Below the pieces are notes generated by a model. It saw only the letters and a program-made list of their open reading frames with translations, did no database searches and had not been told where the DNA came from. From positions 410,609-474,608 of the forward strand of contig NZ_JAHZIJ010000002.1 in the NCBI RefSeq assembly GCF_019443105.1: a DNA stretch of 64,000 nt, read 5' to 3'. Position numbers and translations under genes: made by a program. This DNA comes from Paenibacillus oenotherae. GTDB taxonomy: Bacteria > Bacillota > Bacilli > Paenibacillales > Paenibacillaceae. Below are positions 53,204 through 62,700 of the stretch, piece by piece (the stretch's first letter is position 1; every line of letters starts with the position of its first letter).

Positions 53204-53469
53204 AGCACTTCCTTAACCGCCGGTCCGCCGGCATTGCCTGTTCCGCTTACAACGCTCTCAAGATCAGCAGCGTCATTGACAGTGCCGCGATTACGCCACC
53301 AAAGCGTAATTCCCAGCGGCGCTATACCGAACCATCGCGTCAGCCAAGGCTCCCTGGCAGCTTTGGCCTTCTTGCGGTTATGCCGCCTATCCTCCTGAGA
53401 GGTCTCCATATATTGCACAACCTGAACGGTCATATATTTAATCAGCTCTTCGCTTTTGTCCGCCATCAT
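53200..53469 (-). CDS. yqzE: YqzE family protein
   Basis: 89 residues, tandem ATGs at 53469/53466 with GAGGAGGAAGG. It follows YqzE: SEELIKYMTVQVVQYMETSQ, a basic stretch RRHNRKKAKAAREP, then WLTRWFGIAPLGITLWWR, and an added tail of about 25 residues (to VKEVL) longer than the B. subtilis protein. The W-L-x-R-W-F-G core may contact membrane. In B. subtilis yqzE is near the comG locus; the role is not known. Confidence 0.8.
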   Translation of the reverse strand: MMADKSEELIKYMTVQVVQYMETSQEDRRHNRKKAKAAREPWLTRWFGIAPLGITLWWRNRGTVNDAADLESVVSGTGNAGGPAVKEVL

Positions 53470-53627
53470 TTCCTTCCTCCTCGCTGTTTTCGTATCACTT
53501 ATTTATTGTTTCCGCTAAAGAGGGTATTCAAACATGAATGAGTTGGCTTCATCTGTGCCACGCTAACAATAGCCGATAATGATTGCTGACAGCACTGACG
53601 ATCAGAATACAGGAGGAATCGCAAACA

Positions 53628-54395
53628 ATGAATCGCCCTACAAAATTACGGACAAGCCTGCTCCGAATTGCTTTATTTTGCTTTGCAAGCTGGTTTATTC
53701 TGCAGGAAGGCTGCATCGCCAGTACACCAGCGGCTATTACAGGTATAGAAGATGAGGATTCCATAAACGGCAGCCCTGCACTTCCGAATGAGCCCGATTA
53801 CCAGCGAGCACTGCCGACAGCTGATATCATCATTGATGCCGGACATGGCGGAATCGACGGCGGTGCGCATTACAAGGAAGTTCTGGAGAAGGACATCAAT
53901 CTGGCTGTAGCTAGAAAAGTGTATTTGCTGCTGCGCAGCAGCGGTGTTCGCGCCATTCTGAACCGCAACGGCGACTATGCCCTCAGCGATGACAACCGCT
54001 GGCATCCAAGCCGATCCAGACATAAGCGCGATCTCTCACAGCGCAGTCAGCTCTCCGGCGAAATCCGGACGAATATCGTCATCAGCCTTCATGTTAACTG
54101 GGCCAAAAACAAAGAGGTACGCGGCCCCCTCGTCCTCCATCAGGATGAAGGACAGAGCGCACTCCTCGCCTACTGCATTCAGGATGCGCTGAACAGACAG
54201 CAGCAGACACGCTTTATTCCACGGCTGGGCAAGCCGTTCTATTTGCTTAATGTTATCAAGCAGCCGGCCGTCATTGTCGAAATGGGCTTCATCAGCCATG
54301 AAGGGGATCGCCACATGCTTACCGATCCCCGCAAGCAGGAGCAGGTTGCATCAGCCATCGCTTCAGGAGTGCGGAACTATATCCTTCTCCGCTGA
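53628..54395 (+). CDS. cwlD: N-acetylmuramoyl-L-alanine amidase, CwlD-like
   Basis: 255 residues from ATG at 53628, with AGGAGG upstream. N-terminal membrane/signal segment (LLRIALFCFASWFILQEGC), then an Amidase_3 domain: IIIDAGHGGIDGGA (zinc His), VLEKDINLAVARK (zinc Glu), ISLHVNW (second His) and VIVEMGFISH (catalytic Glu). It cleaves the bond between muramic acid and L-Ala; CwlD does so during spore cortex formation to make muramic lactam. The Cys in the hydrophobic segment may be a lipobox but is not certain. The last 33 bases overlap the convergent gene. Confidence 0.85.
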   Translation: MNRPTKLRTSLLRIALFCFASWFILQEGCIASTPAAITGIEDEDSINGSPALPNEPDYQRALPTADIIIDAGHGGIDGGAHYKEVLEKDINLAVARKVYLLLRSSGVRAILNRNGDYALSDDNRWHPSRSRHKRDLSQRSQLSGEIRTNIVISLHVNWAKNKEVRGPLVLHQDEGQSALLAYCIQDALNRQQQTRFIPRLGKPFYLLNVIKQPAVIVEMGFISHEGDRHMLTDPRKQEQVASAIASGVRNYILLR

Positions 54396-55199
54396 AGATA
54401 CCAGCATTTCGGATAATCGGACAAAGCTCACCTGATGCTTCAGCCGCGGTATGGATTCCTTGAGAACCGCGGCTGTTTTCTTGCCCGGAGGTCCTACATG
54501 GCCGATAACGACACAGGACGGATTGGACTCCAAATGCTTGCTCATTACACCAACCTGCCGGGCAATATGCGCCATCGTATAGATATCATCAAGAAACACC
54601 TGATTGGACAACAGCTCGACACCAAGCTCTGCAGCCAGCTTAGGCACAACGGTCTTGTAAGTCGTGCGGCTGTCCAGGAAGAACATTCCGTGCTCCTTCA
54701 CAACCGACAGGACAATGCGCATAACCCTCTCATCTGCGGTTGCCTTTGAACCCATATGGTTGTTCATGCCACTGGCATGAGGAACATCGTTAATCGCTGC
54801 CTCTACCCGTTTGCGGATCTCTTTATCGCTGAGATTCGTCGTAATTGCACCAGGTCCAAGCCATTCAGGCTTTCCGCGAACCGGCTCCATCGGCAAATGT
54901 ACGATTACCTCATGTCCGCGTTTGTGCAGCAGCTCGGCCTCCTGTCTGGTTGTTGGCATAAACGGCATAACAGCGGCGGTGAAATGGATCGGCAGTTCCA
55001 TCATCTCGTTGGTGCCGTCCATCCCATTGCCGAAATCATCAATAACAACAGCCACTTGCCGTTCAGACTGTCTGACTTTTCCCGCATCCGCTCGGCTAGT
55101 GAGCCATTTGTCCGCATGACCAACATCCGGTTCAGGCACCATCGACAGCAGCAGAAGCAACGTCAGCATCAATACGAACCGTCCCTTATTCCTTCTCAT
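54363..55199 (-). CDS. Divergent polysaccharide deacetylase (YibQ-like)
   Basis: 278 residues from ATG at 55199 (MRRNKGRFVLMLTLLLLL); the longer frame from 55223 is less likely because GAGGGTG lies before 55199. Signal peptide ending near VGHA. The mature part follows the YibQ (DUF610) family: VAVVIDDFGNGMDGTNEMM, LPIHFTAAVMPF, HEVIVHLPMEP, GMNNHMGSKATAD, FFLDSRTTYKT, VVIGHVGPP. It has the NodB-like fold with a conserved Asp and His, but substrate is unknown; probably a cell wall or extracytoplasmic polysaccharide. Convergent with and slightly overlapping cwlD. Confidence 0.88.
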   Translation of the reverse strand: MRRNKGRFVLMLTLLLLLSMVPEPDVGHADKWLTSRADAGKVRQSERQVAVVIDDFGNGMDGTNEMMELPIHFTAAVMPFMPTTRQEAELLHKRGHEVIVHLPMEPVRGKPEWLGPGAITTNLSDKEIRKRVEAAINDVPHASGMNNHMGSKATADERVMRIVLSVVKEHGMFFLDSRTTYKTVVPKLAAELGVELLSNQVFLDDIYTMAHIARQVGVMSKHLESNPSCVVIGHVGPPGKKTAAVLKESIPRLKHQVSFVRLSEMLVSSAEKDIVPHS

Positions 55200-55288
55200 G
55201 ATCAGTCCACACCCTCTCGTCATTTACTCACATTGTTTGTGATGCGACGATAAAATATGTGCGGCAGTTGTTGCATGGAAGCCAAAGA

Positions 55289-55344
55289 AAGAGGTCATCG
55301 CAGCAGTCATTCTTCACATGACTGTGACTGTGCGATAACCTCTT
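55289..55344 (-). terminator. Hairpin downstream of the Gly-rich protein gene
   Basis: AAGAGGT (55289-55295) pairs with ACCTCTT (55338-55344), continued by ATCGCA/TGCGAT and AGTCA/TGACT-type inner stems. Its minus-strand tail (CTTTGGCTT) is only moderately T-rich. It lies about 70 bases past the stop at 55417. Confidence 0.5.
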
Positions 55345-55416
55345 CCCGATTGCTGCTGCTACATCCCGAGCTCAACCAATGCGCCATGCCTCAAGAGCTG
55401 TCGAGCAGCGCTCTTC

Positions 55417-55602
55417 TTAGTAGCCGCTTGATTTGTGGCCGTCTGATTTGTGGCCGTCAGAACCGCCAGTACCGCCTGTGCGGTCGCCGCCTGTTCCGCC
55501 TGTTTTGTCTCCGCCTGTTCCGCCTGTGCGGTCGCCGCCTGTACCTCCAGTGCGATCGCCACCAGTATGATCTCCACCTGTTCCACCTGTGTTGTTGGAC
55601 AT
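55417..55602 (-). CDS. Gly/Thr/Asp-repeat small protein
   Basis: 61 residues from ATG at 55602 with an excellent ribosome binding site (GAGGAGGAG). After MSNN it consists of repeats of TGGTGGDR/TGGDRTGG, five to six copies, ending GGSDGHKSDGHKSSGY. It has no signal peptide and no hydrophobic core. Low-complexity Gly-rich proteins of this type occur among spore coat and surface proteins of Paenibacillus. The strong ribosome binding site and terminator-like hairpin make a real gene likely; function unknown. Confidence 0.6.
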   Translation of the reverse strand: MSNNTGGTGGDHTGGDRTGGTGGDRTGGTGGDKTGGTGGDRTGGTGGSDGHKSDGHKSSGY

Positions 55603-55772
55603 TCGATCTCCTCCTCATCCTCTTGAGATAATACTAGAATATGAAGCAAATCTAGTATTCGTGATAGACAATGGCTTGATTTTCATATAAATGGGAATGT
55701 TTTCGAAGATTCGAGGACAGCTAAGGAGCCCCGTGGAAGGATTTCTGCCATTTCCGTCGAATTGTCCAACCT

Positions 55773-58700
55773 ATGATGACAAAAAGACAGATTATCCCCC
55801 TCCTGATTCTATTCATAATTCTAATTACTAGCATTCGACTTCTGTGGATCGATCTGACCCGGACTCCGGATCATCCTGTTGCCGTACAAGGACAGCTGGA
55901 TTTGCGCGACTGGGATTTCTCATCCAGCAAAGCTCTTTCACTCGATGGTCAGTGGGCGTTCTATCCCGATGAATTGCTCATGCCAGGCTCTGCACACGAT
56001 TCCGCTTCAAGCACAATCCGAACCTATATAGATGTTCCTCATAACTGGGGTGATGCATTATCCCCTTCCAAGCCCTCTCCCATTGGCTATGGGACCTATC
56101 GGCTGCGTATTCTTGTTAAACCCGATGCGGATCAACGCTACAGCATCCGGACGGCAAGCATTCCGACATCATCCGCAATCTATGCCAATGGCAAGCTGCT
56201 GGGCCAGTCAGGCCAGCCAGCGGTGACGAAAGAGGGCTACAAGGCTCGCAGCACTCCTTATACGGCTACTTTCTCGACAGATCAGGATACAATCGACCTC
56301 GCCATTCAGGTTGCGAATTTCGACAATCTGAGCTTGGGCGGGATATTCCTCCCGGTCAAGTTCGGAAGCGACATTGCCGTTCACACTGAGAGCCAGTTTA
56401 TCATTAATATGCAGCTGATCGTAGCCATTGTCCTTCTTATGCATGTTATTTACACGGTTATCCTGTATCTGATCGGCACACGCCTCAAGGCTCTGCCCTT
56501 CCTGGCGCTGCTGGTCAGCTTTGCGATTCTGACCATACTGTCGTCAGATGATATGCTGCTATTCGTCTGGATTCCAATGGACTATGAATGGATTTCCAAG
56601 ATCAGATCATTTGCCTATCTCGGCTCCGCCATATTTCTGCTTGAGTTCGTCAAGCATTTATTCCCTGAATATTCCAAAGTACGCGCCTTTCGCTGGTATT
56701 CATGGCTGAGTCTATTCTTCATGTTGACCATTCTGTTTATGCCGGTTCATTTTATGATCGGTATCAATGCTATTTCCGCTGTAATCGTCGTCATACCGTT
56801 TCTGATTGTTCCTGTCATTCTACTGCAGATAACATTAAGGAAAGAGCGGGACGCGATCTATCTGCTGCTGGGGTCAATCAGTATTCTGCTCAACATCGTG
56901 TGGGGAATTGTCAAACATTCATTATGGGTCGAGCTGATCTATTACCCTTTTGATATGATCCTTACATTTTTAATGATTGCTACCTTCTGCTTCAAACGTT
57001 ATTTTCGAACTGTGATCCAGACCCATAGGCTGGCCGATCAGTTGAAGGAGGCAGCTAAGCAAAAGGACGACTTCCTGGCGAATACATCCCATGAGCTGCG
57101 GAATCCATTGCACGGTATGCTCAACATTGCCCAATCCGTTCTGGATAACGAAACCCATGCCCTCCACAGCTCCAATGCCAAAAGCATCGAGCTTCTCATT
57201 ACGATTGGACGCCGTATGTCATTCGTATTAAACGATCTGCTGGATTTGACCAGGCTCAAGGAAAGCGGCATCCGACTGCAAGCCAGCAGCATTCACATTC
57301 AAACGGTCGCCGCTGGTGTGCTTGATATGCTTCGATTCATGACAGAGGGCAAGCCTGTCCGGTTTATCAACCAGATACCAGATACGTTCCCTGCCGTATA
57401 TGCAGACGAGAACCGGCTGATTCAAATTTTATTCAATCTGCTACACAATGCGTTGAAATACACGAATGAGGGCAGCATTACCGTCGATGCCCGGTTAGAG
57501 AACGGCAAGGCTTGTATTCTGATCACTGATACAGGGATAGGTATGAGTGAAGCTGCACAGCAGACAATCTTCCAGCCCTATCAGCAAGGGGATTCCGGCA
57601 GCAGCGAGATTGGCGGCGGAATTGGGCTCGGATTGAGCATCAGCAAGCAATTGGTGGAGCTGCATGGGGGAACATTGGATGTTCGTTCCACACCAGACCA
57701 AGGCTCCGAATTCTCATTTACACTGTCGCTATCTCATCCTGATGAAGTGAATCAGCAAGCATCGCAGCCAGCCGCTCCGGCAGTTGCCGATTGCGAGATA
57801 GAAGCCGCTTGCGGGCAAGCAGCAGCCTCCGCGGCTTCAGCCGATGTGAGTACAGCAGATGAGAGTGCTCCGAACAACGTCTCTCCGTTGCCTCCTGCTG
57901 CCGATCTGCCCAAAGTATTGATTGTTGATGATGATCCGTTGAATTTAATGATGCTTGTTCAGATGCTTTCTTCGCATCACTATAATATTGTTACAACGAC
58001 AAGCGGAGTGAAAGCTTTGTCGATGCTGGACAACGAAGAATGGGATCTGCTCATTACGGATGTCATGATGCCCCATATGTCCGGCTACGAATTAACGAGT
58101 GCCATACGAACCCGCTTCACCAGCTCAGAGCTGCCCATTCTGCTTCTGACCGCCCGCAGCAGAGCTGAAGACGTAGAAGCCGGGTTTCGGTCAGGTGCCA
58201 ACGATTATGTGACCAAGCCGATCGATGCGACCGAAATGAGATCACGGGTACGGGCCCTAACCGAGCTCAAACGAACGGTGCGCGAACGGCTTCGCATGGA
58301 GGCCGCATGGCTCCAGGCACAAATACAGCCTCATTTCTTATTTAACACTTTAAATTCGATTGCTGCTCTGAGCGAAATCAATATACCAAGAATGGTTGCG
58401 CTCATTGAGAAATTCGGCGATTATTTGCAGGCAAGCTTCGATTTCCGGAATACGGAGCGGCTCGTTCCCATCCAGCATGAGCTTGGGCTCGTTCAAGCTT
58501 ATCTATTCATAGAGAAGGAACGGTTCGAAGAAAGACTTCACGTGATCTGGGATGTGGAGGATCATCTCCAGCTGCATATCCCGCCATTATCCATCCAGCC
58601 TCTGGTTGAGAATGCCGTCAGGCACGGGATTCTCAGACGCATTCAAGGCGGCACGCTGCATATCCAAATTACGGACTATGGCGACCATGCGGAAATTAGC

Positions 58701-58892
58701 ATCGGGGACAACGGGGTAGGAATGAATCAGGAAATTCTTAACCGCTTGCCTATTATTAGTGAACATGCGGGAATTTCCGGAGTCGGACTGCTCAATACAG
58801 ACCGGAGACTCAAGCAAATCTATGGCAAAGGACTTCAAATCTACAGTGTTCCGAATCAAGGAACTACAATAACATTCACCGTCACCAAATAA
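55773..58892 (+). CDS. Hybrid histidine kinase with 7TM sensor and two kinase modules
   Basis: 1039 residues. An N-terminal membrane segment (IIPLLILFIILITSIRLLWI) and extracellular beta-rich domain (about 40-210) are followed by seven membrane segments (about 215-410), as in 7TMR-DISM sensors. Then: HisKA with SHELRNPLHGM (phosphoacceptor His), HATPase (DTGIGMSE, GIGLGLSISKQL), an Ala-rich linker, a receiver (VLIVDDDPLN, ITDVMMPHMSG with phospho-Asp, TKPID), and a second, LytS-type kinase (IQPHFLFNTLNSIAAL with its own His, SIQPLVENAVRHGIL, IGDNGVGM, GVGLLNTDRRL). Two kinase cores in one protein is a known Paenibacillus arrangement. Signal unknown. Confidence 0.9.
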   Translation: MMTKRQIIPLLILFIILITSIRLLWIDLTRTPDHPVAVQGQLDLRDWDFSSSKALSLDGQWAFYPDELLMPGSAHDSASSTIRTYIDVPHNWGDALSPSKPSPIGYGTYRLRILVKPDADQRYSIRTASIPTSSAIYANGKLLGQSGQPAVTKEGYKARSTPYTATFSTDQDTIDLAIQVANFDNLSLGGIFLPVKFGSDIAVHTESQFIINMQLIVAIVLLMHVIYTVILYLIGTRLKALPFLALLVSFAILTILSSDDMLLFVWIPMDYEWISKIRSFAYLGSAIFLLEFVKHLFPEYSKVRAFRWYSWLSLFFMLTILFMPVHFMIGINAISAVIVVIPFLIVPVILLQITLRKERDAIYLLLGSISILLNIVWGIVKHSLWVELIYYPFDMILTFLMIATFCFKRYFRTVIQTHRLADQLKEAAKQKDDFLANTSHELRNPLHGMLNIAQSVLDNETHALHSSNAKSIELLITIGRRMSFVLNDLLDLTRLKESGIRLQASSIHIQTVAAGVLDMLRFMTEGKPVRFINQIPDTFPAVYADENRLIQILFNLLHNALKYTNEGSITVDARLENGKACILITDTGIGMSEAAQQTIFQPYQQGDSGSSEIGGGIGLGLSISKQLVELHGGTLDVRSTPDQGSEFSFTLSLSHPDEVNQQASQPAAPAVADCEIEAACGQAAASAASADVSTADESAPNNVSPLPPAADLPKVLIVDDDPLNLMMLVQMLSSHHYNIVTTTSGVKALSMLDNEEWDLLITDVMMPHMSGYELTSAIRTRFTSSELPILLLTARSRAEDVEAGFRSGANDYVTKPIDATEMRSRVRALTELKRTVRERLRMEAAWLQAQIQPHFLFNTLNSIAALSEINIPRMVALIEKFGDYLQASFDFRNTERLVPIQHELGLVQAYLFIEKERFEERLHVIWDVEDHLQLHIPPLSIQPLVENAVRHGILRRIQGGTLHIQITDYGDHAEISIGDNGVGMNQEILNRLPIISEHAGISGVGLLNTDRRLKQIYGKGLQIYSVPNQGTTITFTVTK

Positions 58893-59040
58893 CAATCGGG
58901 GCTGTCCAGAAAGTCCTTTTTGAAAATCTCAGCTCCCACTTTCAGCAGCTGTACGATGTGGAATGCCCCTGGGAGCATGGATCATGGGACTGCCCACGTA
59001 CTTCTCGCCAGAGGATGATCCGTCATTCAACCGCCAAGAC

Positions 59041-59238
59041 ATGCGAGATGCTAGATGCGAGCTGCTAGACGCTAGATGCGAGCTGCTAGACGCTAGCTGC
59101 TAGATGCTAGATGCGAGCTGCTAGACGCTAGATGCAACTTGCTAGATGCTAGACGCTAGATGCTAGTTGCGAGATGCAACTTGCGAGCTTCAGTTAGGAT
59201 CTGCAAGTTAGGAGCTAGGAGCTGCGAGCTAGGCGAAA
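59041..59238. repeat. Degenerate tandem minisatellite (GCTAGAYGC family)
   Basis: About 200 bases are made of a degenerate word GCTAGATGC / GCTAGACGC / GCGAGCTGC, arranged as a higher-order unit of about 21 bases (CTGCTAGACGCTAGATGCGAG) repeated with decay. Each unit is partly self-complementary (GCTAGC). Not a CRISPR: there are no spacers. Confidence 0.8.
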
Positions 59239-59276
59239 CATGCGAAACGGCAGTTTTTTTCTCGACTCTGACCCCA

Positions 59277-59425
59277 TAACGGTGAAATGCCTGCCAGAGA
59301 GCAGGTATTTCACCGTCATTTCCTCTTAACCGCTGATTTTTGCTCAAATTCATGCATGATCGCAGGAAATTTACTATTATGGCATCATATGACGGAAATG
59401 CATGCACATTTGCAGGCTTCTTACT
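59277..59425. repeat. Palindromic CCTGC/GCAGG repeats, host family
   Basis: GAAATGCCTGCCAGAGAGCAGG followed by TATTTC forms a hairpin with arms GAAAT-CCTGC/GCAGG-ATTTC at about 59283-59311. Two more related hairpins follow (CATGCATGATCGCAGG; GGAAATGCATGCACATTTGC). These match the repeat family at 881-1492. Confidence 0.6.
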
Positions 59426-59665
59426 CCGTCACTCTGTCCTCAAACCAGACTTGGAGAAGGGGAACGGCAACGCTAGGGAACCTCCCGGCAGCTTGCAGGT
59501 TATGGCGGCGGCGAAGAGAATTACTGTTGTCTGGAAGAGGAACAGGTCTGCTGTCGGCTCAAAAGCGACTGTACGCATATTCAGATAAATTATGAATATG
59601 CAGAAACCTGCTCAGTGGGCGATCTGGAATCAAGAAGAGGCTGTTAAGTCCCCCCATATACAATT

Positions 59666-59716
59666 AAAAGATGCCTCCAATCCCACTTTTCAGTGGTGGT
59701 TTTGGAGGCATCTTTT
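59666..59716 (-). terminator. Rho-independent terminator of the SLH surface protein gene
   Basis: AAAAGATGCCTCCAA (59666-59680) and its complement (59702-59716) make a 15-base stem with a 21-base loop; on the minus strand it is followed by TTTTAATTG. It lies about 60 bases past the stop at 59778. Confidence 0.85.
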
Positions 59717-59777
59717 CACATCATTTGGGACTGACTCATTGGGTATTGGCTTTTCGGACAGTTCCGATTTTTTTGTT

Positions 59778-62700
59778 CTAGGAAGAAGTTCCTGTCGTTA
59801 TGAAACGAATCAGATCTTCTCCACCCGCATTACGCAGGGTATACTCATGATCGTTGGAGGCTTCCTCAATCTCCTTGAAAGCCCAGTGCGTTGCAGCAAC
59901 ATCCGGCCAGCTTGATTTCTCTACGCCGAACAATGGGCCGCGATCAAACAATCGGTTAATCGTCGTAACCGCTTCTGCACGGGTTAACAATTTCTGCGGC
60001 TTGAACGTGCCGTCAGGGTAGCCCTTCATAATGTTGGTCTGATTCAGCGAATCGATTGCTCCGGCAGCCCAATGCTTCGTAACATCAGGATAATAAGCCG
60101 ATGCCTTGAACGTGATATCCGTTGTCAGCTCTTTGTACGTCGCGCTAATCAATGCCAGCTCAGCACGTGAAATATGCGCATCCGGTTTGAAGCTGCCATC
60201 CGGATAACCTTTCATCAATCCCGCTTCTGTAACTATTTTGATATATTGAGCAGCCCAATGCTTGCTCTTCACATCGTTGTATGCGATATCTGCTTGACCG
60301 CCAAATAGTTCAGCAGGCAGATTGCGCGCCAGTATTGCCGCAATTTCCGCTCTTGTGATGGAGCGTTCCGGCTTAAAGGTTTGGTCCGGATAACCATTTA
60401 CGTATTTGTGATGGACTTTATGGGCTATCGGCCATTCCACAATGGCAAAAGTACCATTCTTGGATACGTCGATCTCTACACCATATGTGCCATTGCCGAG
60501 CTCTACTACTTTACCTGCCTTCAACCAGTTGTCGCCTTGTCCAAACTCACCATATACAACCAGAGATGCGAAGAAAGCCTCGCGCTCTTGCGTACCGTTT
60601 GGAATTAATGCTGCCGGAATCGGCAGAATCAGCGCAGCTGTTTTATCCGAGAAAGCAGACTCGACCTTCAACGGACGGCCCACAAGCTTCGGCTTGACGT
60701 CCTTCTCTTGCTCCTTGCTCTGAATGGCGTTGTTCAGCAGCTCCTGCTGCTTGCCAGCATCTTTGACCGGAGTCAGCTTGATGGAGGTGCTGCCAGTTGG
60801 CGTTCCGAATGACGATACCGGAATACGGAGCAATCCGTTTACGGTTTTCAGTTCCAATGCAACCTTCGCTTCAGCAAGCTTGTCAATGGCGCCCTTCTCC
60901 ACATTCAGCAGAACTTCAGATACTTCATCCTTGGCATCCGGAACTACAATTCGCGCATTGTGTTGTCCAGCTGCAGCAACTTTTTGTACAGTATCTGCTG
61001 CTTTCTGTGCGTTTAGAGTCAGCTCATCCTTCTTCGTTCCATCACCTGCAGGCTGACGCTTGACATCCATTTTCTCGATAACAGTTCCTTTTCCGTTCTC
61101 TCCTGTTTCGATATCAATTGGCAGTGTCTCGCCCGATGGAAGGATAATCGGTCCGCCTGGTGTAACAACATCTTTCAACTCGATAATGGTGAACGTACTG
61201 AATTTATTGATGTTCAGCATTAATCCGATTGGCGTTCCAGCGCCATCACGTACAACCGTACCTTTCTCAACGACTATTTCCCCGTCACTATGCTCGATGT
61301 AGATGCGAAGACGGTCAAGTGCGACATTGTTCAAATCAATACCGTTTTTGGCAAACGGAATGAATAGTGAGGTGTTGTAGCCTCTGTAGTTTGTTTCAAT
61401 CTCCAAAGGCGTTCCAACTACAGCAACCGTCTTATTCTCATACGTCTTAGGAAGACGATTCTTCACCTGCTGCTGTTCAGCAGCATCCTTGATCGGAACG
61501 ATACGAATGAACAGATCCATCTTGTTCGATCCGAGCTGTTGGATGATAGCAGACGTATACGCTAAAGTCGCATATTGAGTTTGCACATCCAAATCGAATC
61601 CATTGTTGGCCAGCAGTGAAACAGAACCGGTCGTCACTTCCACCGCGAATTCATCCGGCTCATCTCCAGCGACCTCATCCATATCAACAACAATTTGTTT
61701 ATCGCCTGATGTGTTATTCGTGATTAGAGATTGAGTCGTGGTATCCGTCATGATCACTTTGTCAATAATGCTGGTCGAGTTGTTCGTGTTCACAACGTCT
61801 ATCCGAATGATAGGCAGGCTCTCATTGGATCCTGTCTGACCTTCAACAACAATATTTCTGCTATACTGCTCATTTACGGTTTTCGTTACACCATTAGCTT
61901 TGACGATCAGCAGGAAGGTTCTTGTTTTTTCATAGCCGTTTTTAGAAATTTTGGCGGTTATGATCACACTTTGCTCTACAGCCTGCCGATTAACGTCTGC
62001 TGTAATCTTATTGGCAACCGGTGCCGGAATGCTGATGACACCCGATTTGCTTGAGCTCCAACTAACATTGGTATCATGCGGTCCAACCGTCAGCATGAAG
62101 ATCGATGAAGTTACACTTTCCCAAGTATCGCCTTCCGAATAAATGATTCGAACCTCTTGGGCTGCCTCTTCGACTGCTTGCTCATCCGATAGCCCCGCTG
62201 TTGCGGAAGTCTTCGTGCTTTCTGTCTTGTCTACTTCGGTAATCGTCACTTTCACAACCTGGTTGCTCTCTAGGCCGCCATTGATCGGGACAGTTACTTC
62301 ACCCGTGCTGCCTCCATTGTTCGTTGCTGTGCCGATGACTCCACCGTTCTCATCATAGACCGTCACCGTTGCACCTGGCGGTACATCCTTAACAATAACT
62401 TCGTCTGTGTTCGGATCAGCTACTACATCTTCTGGAGCCGCGCTTTGGTCGGTTGTTGCTGTAGCTGGCGTCTTCGTGCTTTCCAGCTTGTTCGGCTCGG
62501 TGATCGTCGCATCGATCTCTTGGCCTTCGTTCAGGCCGGTTGGGATGTTCACGGTCACATCGCCCGTGCTGCCACCAGTATTCGTTGCTGTGCCGATTTC
62601 ATTGCCGTTCTCGTCGTACACCTTAACGGTCGCGCCTGCTGGAACGTCACCAACTACTACGGTATTCGTCGTAGCATTTGCCGTTACTTCAGTAGGTGCT

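Larger units (their letters stand above)
58893..59777. other. Gene-free stretch with minisatellite and hairpin repeats
   Basis: Between the kinase and the surface protein there is no gene. It holds the tandem repeat at 59041-59238, the palindromic repeats at 59277-59425 and the terminator at 59666-59716. Short open frames here lack ribosome binding sites and cross the repeats. Confidence 0.6.

Noticed and set aside
59041-59238. Possible CRISPR array
   Set aside because: Repeat words are contiguous and decayed, with no unique spacers, and no cas genes are in the window.
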